DNA of 64,000 bases from Streptomyces monomycini (lineage in GTDB: Bacteria; Actinomycetota; Actinomycetes; Streptomycetales; Streptomycetaceae), in assembly GCF_022271435.1 (NCBI RefSeq), contig NZ_JAFIQY010000012.1:62001-126000 (forward strand), in the 5' to 3' direction. A program made the position numbers and the translations under genes. Each line of letters begins with the position of its first letter. Position 1 is the first letter of the stretch. Below, piece after piece: positions 59,427-64,000 of this stretch. Below the pieces are notes generated by a model. That model was not told the DNA's origin. It worked only from the letters and a program-made list of their open reading frames with translations, and made no database searches.

Positions 59427-60275
59427 TCAGCGCAGGGCGGCCCTGCGCGCGGTGGCGGGTGCCAGGGCGTTGGCGGCGAGGTTGACGCTGATGGCGAGCA
59501 GGCCGATGGCGAGGCCGGGCGCGACCACCGCCCACGGATTGAGGAGGATGCCGGGGCCGTTCTCCCGGATCATCAGGGCCCAGTCGGCCTCCGGCGGCCG
59601 GGGGCCGAGCTGGAGGAAACCGGCCATGGAGATGACGTACACCGCGTCGACGAAGCGCAGACCGAACAGCGCGAGGACGGTGGCGCGGAGGTTGGGCAGG
59701 ATCTCCCGCAGCGCCAGGTGTCCCGGACGCTCGCCGCTCGCGACGGCGGCCTCGACGAACCCGGTGGCGGCGACCGGCGCCGCGGCCCCCGCGACGATCC
59801 GTACCGCGTACGGAACCCCGAGCAGGACGGCGGCCACAGTGATCGCGAGGCGGCCGCCGCCCGGCCAGGCCAGCGCGAGCAGCAGGATGCCCAGCACGGG
59901 CGGGAGCAGGATCGCGGTGTCCGCCGCGCGTTCGACCAGCCGCCCCAGCCGCGGGCCGAGGACGGCGAAGCAGCCGAGCAGGGTGGCCAGGAAGGTGACC
60001 ACCACGGCCACCACGAGCGCGCTGCCGATCAGCGCGCTCCCGCCGTTCAGCAGGCGGCTGAGCACGTCCCGGCCGAGCTGGTCCCCGCCCAGCAGCGCGC
60101 CGCTCGCGCCCGCCTCCCCGTACGGGGCGGTGACCGGCTTGTCGACCGGGTGCGCCGCGAGCAGCGGACCCGCCAGCGCCACCAGGAGGAGCAGCACGGC
60201 GGGGACGACAGGGGCCAGGACACGGGGTTCCGGACGGCGCGGGCGGGGCCGCACGGACACCTCGGCGGTGGTCAT
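59427..60275 (-). CDS. ABC importer permease, DppC/OppC type
   Basis: A 282-residue permease with about six helices (first about 20-42). GGDQLGRDVLSRLLNGGSALIGSAL is the DppC-type motif ahead of the binding-protein-dependent transport domain. The EAA loop reads GFVEAAVASGERPGHLALREILPN. It is translationally coupled with the DppB-like gene (ATGA at 60275-60272) and followed after 46 bases by the ATPase gene. Confidence 0.92.
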   Translation of the reverse strand: MTTAEVSVRPRPRRPEPRVLAPVVPAVLLLLVALAGPLLAAHPVDKPVTAPYGEAGASGALLGGDQLGRDVLSRLLNGGSALIGSALVVAVVVTFLATLLGCFAVLGPRLGRLVERAADTAILLPPVLGILLLALAWPGGGRLAITVAAVLLGVPYAVRIVAGAAAPVAATGFVEAAVASGERPGHLALREILPNLRATVLALFGLRFVDAVYVISMAGFLQLGPRPPEADWALMIRENGPGILLNPWAVVAPGLAIGLLAISVNLAANALAPATARRAALR

Positions 60276-61282
60276 GAGCGGGCTCCCAGGGTGCGGGCAC
60301 GTACCAGGTCGGCCAGCAGCAGGACGACGGTGATCAGCGCGGCCGAGCAGGCGACGACGGCCGCGATGACCGGGGTGTCGCGGTCGGCGACGGCCCCGGC
60401 CAGCACCGTGCCGATGCCGGGGTAGTTGAAAAGCGTCTCGACGACGACCGTGCCGCCGAGCAGCATGCCGGTGGACGTGGCGACGCCGGTGGCGATGGCG
60501 GGCCAGGCGCCCGGCAGGGCGTGCCGGAGCAGCACCTGACGGGTGGACAGCCCGTCCAGGCGGGCCGCTTCGACGTGCGGGGTGGCGGCCTGGTCGGCGA
60601 GGGCACCGCGGACGATACGGGTGTTCCAGCCCGTCTGCGGCACGGTGAGCGCCAGCACCGGCATGACCAGCGTGGTCCAGCCGGCCGGGGTGCCGTCGGC
60701 GCCGGTGACGGTGGCGGCGGGCAGCCAGCCCGTCCAGAGCGACAGGACGAGCAACAGGCCGACGGCTACCACGAATTCGGGCAGCGCGAAGGCGGCGGTG
60801 GAGGCGAGGTCCACGGTCCGGTCCACCAGGCCCTTCGGGCGCGCGGCGGCCCAGGTGCCCAGGGCCAGCGCGCCGAGGACGGTCAGCACGAAGGCGGTGC
60901 TGCCCAGCAGGACGGTGTTGGGCAGCGGCGCCGCGAGCAGGTCGCCGACCCGTTCGCCGCGGGCCGAGGTGCCCAGGTCGCCGGCGGGCAGCGCGGTGAT
61001 CCAGTCCCAGAAGCGCTCCCACACCGGCCGGTCCAGGCCGAGCAGCCGACGGCGCGCGGCGACGCCCGCAGCCCCCTCGCCGCGCTCCGCCGTGGCCGTG
61101 GCCGCGTCGCCCGGCAGCAGTTCGATCGCGGCGAAGACGAGCGCGAGCAGCACCACCAGCATCAGCACGCGCTTGCCCAGGACGCCCGCCACTCGCGCGG
61201 CCAGAGCACCAGCACGCCGCGCCGCGGGCTTCGGCACGGGCCGGGCAGCCGCCTCGGCGGGCCGGGTGCCGGTCTCCGTCAC
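60272..61282 (-). CDS. ABC importer permease, DppB/OppB type
   Basis: A 336-residue permease. GTG 61282 overlaps the stop of the binding-protein gene (GTGA), which supports this start over the longer open frame. About six helices (first LGKRVLMLVVLLALVFAAIEL). Family markers are LLPGDAA near the N-terminus, an EAA-like loop HVEAARLDGLSTRQVLLRHALP, and a C-terminal VVETLFNYPGIG, typical of DppB/NikB. Together with the DppC-like protein it forms the membrane pore. Confidence 0.92.
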   Translation of the reverse strand: MTETGTRPAEAAARPVPKPAARRAGALAARVAGVLGKRVLMLVVLLALVFAAIELLPGDAATATAERGEGAAGVAARRRLLGLDRPVWERFWDWITALPAGDLGTSARGERVGDLLAAPLPNTVLLGSTAFVLTVLGALALGTWAAARPKGLVDRTVDLASTAAFALPEFVVAVGLLLVLSLWTGWLPAATVTGADGTPAGWTTLVMPVLALTVPQTGWNTRIVRGALADQAATPHVEAARLDGLSTRQVLLRHALPGAWPAIATGVATSTGMLLGGTVVVETLFNYPGIGTVLAGAVADRDTPVIAAVVACSAALITVVLLLADLVRARTLGARS

Positions 61283-62817
61283 GGGGCGAGCCAGACGTTT
61301 TCGAGCTGGACGCGCCCGTAGCCGGGCAGCTTCGGCAGGCCGTGCACCTTCGGCGCGGCCAGGTCGATACCGTCCGCCATGCCCCACAGCAGATAGCCGG
61401 ACCGCTCGTGCTCGATGCGCTGGAGGTCGCGCAGGGCGGCGGTGCGGGCCGTGCGGTCGGCGGTGGCCATGACCTTGCGACAGGCGGCGTCGAACGCCGT
61501 GTCGGACCAGTCCGCCTCGTTCTGGCCGGCCCCGGTGGTCAGGGTCTTGGAGGCGAAGAACACCACCGAGTCGTTGGTGCCCCAGTAGTTGGTGTAGAAG
61601 TCGCCCTTGAGCCAGGTCTGCTGGTAGAAGGCGCCGGACTCCTGCTTGACGACCTCGATCCGGACGCCTGCCTCGCGGGCCTGGGAGGCGAAGAGGGTGG
61701 CCGACTCGGCGAGCCCGGCGACGTCCTCGGTGGTCACGAGCCGGTACGTACGGGAGAAGTCGAAGCCGGCCTCGGTCAGCAGCCGTCGGGCCCCCGCCAG
61801 GTCGCGCGTGCGCTGCGGGAGGTCCGCGGCGTACGCGGGGTCGCCGGTGCCGAGGACGTCGTTGGCGACCGTCCCGTACCCGGACAGTACCTGGGCGACC
61901 ATCGCCTCGCGGTCCACCAGCAGCTTCATCGCCTCGCGTACCTTCGGATCGGCGAACGGGCCGCTGGAGGTACGCATCACGATGGGCATGGCCATGTCGT
62001 CCGGGCGCCGGACGATCCGGATGTCCTGGCGGGCCTTGGCCGTACGGGCGGCGACGGCGCCGACGTTGGACGCCACGTCGATCTGCCCGGACAGCATCGC
62101 GTTGGCCATCGCCTGCGGGCTCTGGAACATGGTGACCTCGACGGCGTCGAGGTGGACCGCGCCGCCGTGCCAGTCGGCGTTGCGCAGCAGCCGGGCGTTG
62201 CCGTCGCGGTACCAGTCCAGCGTGAAGGGACCTGTTCCCGGGGCCTTGGGCAGGTCCCGGTCGGCGGTGTCCTTCTTGAGGACGAACGTCGTGAGCCTGG
62301 TGAGCAGGGGGAGTTCGGCGTTGGGGTAGTCGGAGACGAGGACGACGGTGCGCTTGCCGTCGGCGGTGATGTGGCCGGCCGTGACGCCGGGCAGCCGGGC
62401 CGCCCCGGACGGGGTGGCGCGCAGGCGGCGCAGGGACCAGACCACGTCGTCGGCCGTGACGGGGGTCCCGTCGTGGAAGGCGGCGCCCTCGGCGACGGTG
62501 AAGCGCCAGGTCTTCAGGTCCTTCGAGGGAGTGAAGGCGGAGGCGAGGCGGCCGACGGTGTTGTCCTTGTCGCCCGGCGCGGTCAGCGTGTCGTACACGA
62601 GGGCGATGACGAGGTAGTCGCTCTCGTTGCCCTGGGTGCCGTGCGGGTCGCGGGTGATCGCCGAGGGACGGCCCAGGGCGCCGATGCGCAGGGTGCCGCC
62701 CTGCCGCGGGGAGCCGCCGGCGGCGGGTGCCGTGCCGTCACCGCCGCACGCCGAGAGCAGCGCGGCCGCGCCCAAGCCCCCGCCGGCCGCGAGCAGTTGC
62801 CTTCTGCTGAAGTCCAC
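61279..62817 (-). CDS. Family-5 solute-binding lipoprotein, Tat-exported, iron-regulated
   Basis: A 512-residue DppA-like binding protein. GTG 62817 is preferred over GTG 62844: the latter abuts an iron box and has no ribosome site, while 62817 has GCGAGGCGGC upstream and opens directly on SRRQLLAAGG, a Tat motif, followed by lipobox LSAC with C24 lipidated. The mature part shows GGTLRIGALG, FTVAEGAAFHDGTPVTADDVVWSLRRL, GTGPFTLDWYRDGNARLLRN, the family-5 pattern. Such proteins bind peptides, nickel, opines or metallophores. Two iron boxes in the divergent promoter suggest a siderophore or metallophore ligand; that is inference from context. Confidence 0.9.
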   Translation of the reverse strand: MDFSRRQLLAAGGGLGAAALLSACGGDGTAPAAGGSPRQGGTLRIGALGRPSAITRDPHGTQGNESDYLVIALVYDTLTAPGDKDNTVGRLASAFTPSKDLKTWRFTVAEGAAFHDGTPVTADDVVWSLRRLRATPSGAARLPGVTAGHITADGKRTVVLVSDYPNAELPLLTRLTTFVLKKDTADRDLPKAPGTGPFTLDWYRDGNARLLRNADWHGGAVHLDAVEVTMFQSPQAMANAMLSGQIDVASNVGAVAARTAKARQDIRIVRRPDDMAMPIVMRTSSGPFADPKVREAMKLLVDREAMVAQVLSGYGTVANDVLGTGDPAYAADLPQRTRDLAGARRLLTEAGFDFSRTYRLVTTEDVAGLAESATLFASQAREAGVRIEVVKQESGAFYQQTWLKGDFYTNYWGTNDSVVFFASKTLTTGAGQNEADWSDTAFDAACRKVMATADRTARTAALRDLQRIEHERSGYLLWGMADGIDLAAPKVHGLPKLPGYGRVQLENVWLAP

Positions 62818-62844
62818 GCCGCCTCGCTCTGTTCGTTCGGTCAC

Positions 62845-62863
62845 TTAGGGTTGCCTACCCTAA
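62845..62863 (-). promoter_or_regulatory. Iron box (DmdR/IdeR-type operator) ahead of the importer operon
   Basis: TTAGGGTTGCCTACCCTAA is a near-palindrome matching the 19-bp iron-box consensus TTAGGTTAGGCTAACCTAA at 15 positions. It lies 28 bases upstream of the chosen start of the binding-protein gene, over the likely promoter. Iron-loaded DmdR1 would repress the importer. Confidence 0.8.
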
Positions 62864-62974
62864 TGAGATCGGGGTACGCAAGGGCGCTCGCCGCCGAGTG
62901 CGCCTATTGGCCGTCGTCAACTGGGCGTTAACGGGCGGGAGTTACCGGAAGGCGGGCAGGTGCGACAAAAGAAG
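62864..62974. promoter_or_regulatory. Core of the divergent iron-controlled promoter region
   Basis: The space 62818-63149 (332 bases) holds two iron boxes and no gene. The stretch between them is less GC-rich than its surroundings. Exact -10 and -35 elements were not resolved by eye. Confidence 0.5.
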
Positions 62975-62993
62975 TGAGGTTTGCCTAACCTAA
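62975..62993 (+). promoter_or_regulatory. Second iron box, on the oxygenase side
   Basis: TGAGGTTTGCCTAACCTAA matches the iron-box consensus at 16 of 19 positions, with a perfect right half. It is 157 bases before the oxygenase start, so the oxygenase transcript should also be iron-repressed. Confidence 0.82.
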
Positions 62994-63149
62994 GTTGGGT
63001 CGGTAGCGTCGTTACTGTCCGCTGGACCCCGGACACGGAGCGGCAGCCATGGCCGTCCCCTGCCCGGTCCGTCGAGCGCGCCGCGCCCTGCCCGCGCGGC
63101 GTCGCACCGGACCCGATTCCCACCCTCAACGGAAACGGACTGCCTCGAC

Positions 63150-64000
63150 ATGACCACGGGAGCCGCCCCCGTCCGCCAGCTCGACCCCGCCGACGCCACG
63201 GAACTGCGCCGCACCGCCGAGGAGATCCTCGCCGCGGCCGGTACCTCCGCCGCCTCCCCGCACCTCCTCGCCCGTGTCGCCGAGTCCGCCGCCGCCCTGC
63301 CCGCCACGGTCCGTCACCAGCTGCGGCCGGCCGACACCGACGACGGTCTGTTCGTGCTGCGTGGACTGCACGTCGACGACCCCGCACTCGGCCCCACCCC
63401 CGTCGGCTGGGCCGCCGCGGCCGACAGCGGCGCCGTGCACGACGTCGTCCTGCTGCTGCTCGCCACCGTCATGGGCAACCCCATCGCCTGGGAGGGCCAG
63501 CAGGACGGCCGCTTCGTGCACAACATCGTTCCCGCCCCGGGCCGCGAGACCGAGCAGACCGGCGCCGGCAGCACCGTGCTGCTCAGCCCGCACACCGAGG
63601 ACGCCTTCCACCCCGGCCGCGCCCACCTGCTCATGCTCAGCTGCATGCGCAACCACGACCGCGTCGCCACCACGGCGGCCGGCATCCGCAACGTACGGCT
63701 CGACGCGGCCGACATCGAGCTGCTGAGCCGTCCGCTGCTGCCGATCCTCCCCGACGACGCGTACACCGCGGCCCGGAACTTCGACGGCGGCCCGCCGCCC
63801 GCGGTCCCCACCCTCCACCGGTCGGACGACGGCCTGACCCTGCGCTTCGACCCCGCCTACACCCCCCTGGACGACGCGCCCCACGCCCACCGCGCCGCCT
63901 ACAAGCGCCTGGAGCGCGAACTCGCCCGCGTCTCGGGCGCCGTGTGCCTGGAACCGGGCGAGGTGCTCGTCGTGGACAACGACCTGGTCGTACACGGCCG
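63150..64000 (+). CDS. Fe(II)/2-oxoglutarate-dependent amino-acid hydroxylase (clavaminate-synthase-like), 3' end cut
   Basis: The first 283 residues of a TauD/clavaminate-synthase-like oxygenase. The facial triad is visible: HTEDAFHPGRAHLLMLSCMRNHD gives His and Glu (H-T-E), and VVDNDLVVHGR at the cut end gives the distal histidine; the arginine that binds 2-oxoglutarate should follow just outside. VMGNPIAWEGQQDGRFVHNIVP is typical of the group of VioC (arginine) and AsnO (asparagine) beta-hydroxylases, which act on free amino acids for peptide natural products. ATG 63150 opens the frame. Divergent from the importer and with its own iron box, it probably starts an iron-regulated siderophore or metallophore operon to the right. 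Confidence 0.88.
   Translation, partial: MTTGAAPVRQLDPADATELRRTAEEILAAAGTSAASPHLLARVAESAAALPATVRHQLRPADTDDGLFVLRGLHVDDPALGPTPVGWAAAADSGAVHDVVLLLLATVMGNPIAWEGQQDGRFVHNIVPAPGRETEQTGAGSTVLLSPHTEDAFHPGRAHLLMLSCMRNHDRVATTAAGIRNVRLDAADIELLSRPLLPILPDDAYTAARNFDGGPPPAVPTLHRSDDGLTLRFDPAYTPLDDAPHAHRAAYKRLERELARVSGAVCLEPGEVLVVDNDLVVHG

Noticed and set aside
62818..62844. GTG 62844 as start of the binding protein
   Set aside because: It is flush against the iron box and has no ribosome site; GTG 62817 gives a standard Tat lipoprotein start.

Overview
High-GC DNA with Streptomyces hallmarks: a short chaplin, a GAF-ANTAR protein, a SARP-type regulator with an ATPase half, DmdR/IdeR-type iron boxes, Tat-lipoprotein transport proteins and only two in-frame TTA codons noticed. 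It reads as a chromosomal window of a streptomycete carrying one modular polyketide cluster between housekeeping and accessory loci. No tRNA, rRNA, CRISPR array, insertion sequence or phage gene was recognised.

Left part (1-13 kb): a truncated membrane-anchored hydrolase diverges from a TetR regulator; then a GAF-ANTAR protein and a chaplin. From 11.2 kb down to 2.6 kb on the minus strand runs a sugar locus: LacI regulator, binding lipoprotein, two permeases, a GH13 alpha-glucosidase and a secreted GH87 alpha-1,3-glucanase. Together they would cut fungal alpha-1,3-glucan outside, import the oligosaccharides and hydrolyse them inside. CGCAA/TTGCG motifs lie ahead of both the regulator and the transporter operon. 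A secreted papain-inhibitor-like barrel protein and a membrane-tethered methyltransferase follow.

Centre (13-46 kb): the main object, a compact trans-AT polyketide cluster of glutarimide type. A 1168-aa SARP/ATPase regulator diverges from a discrete malonyl acyltransferase, a discrete ACP, an asparagine-synthase-like amidotransferase and one 6724-aa PKS read as KS-DH-KR-ACP / KS-B-ACP / KS-KR-ACP / KS-ACP / KS-DH-KR-MT-ACP / TE. The amidotransferase should make malonamyl-ACP; module 1 makes the unsaturated acceptor; the branching module 2 adds the second arm, and the amide closes to a glutarimide ring. Modules 3-5 give a 13-carbon backbone, the length expected for cycloheximide. A UbiX/UbiD pair follows and could decarboxylate the unsaturated acid freed by the TE, so the inferred product is a short glutarimide with an alkene tail. 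A convergent adenylation-carrier-reductase protein may offer a second, reductive fate.

Right part (46-64 kb): a broken RraA-family gene, a D-2-hydroxyacid dehydrogenase, a peptidoglycan-binding secreted protein, an unusual pair of LanB elimination-domain (SpaB_C) proteins beside a YbdK-type glutamate ligase, an alpha/beta hydrolase, an acyl-activating ligase, a DUF305 lipoprotein, CBS-BON and cyclic-nucleotide-binding proteins, and an iron-box-controlled oligopeptide-type ABC transporter divergent from a Fe(II)/2-oxoglutarate amino-acid hydroxylase cut by the window edge. The last two suggest a metallophore pathway that continues to the right.
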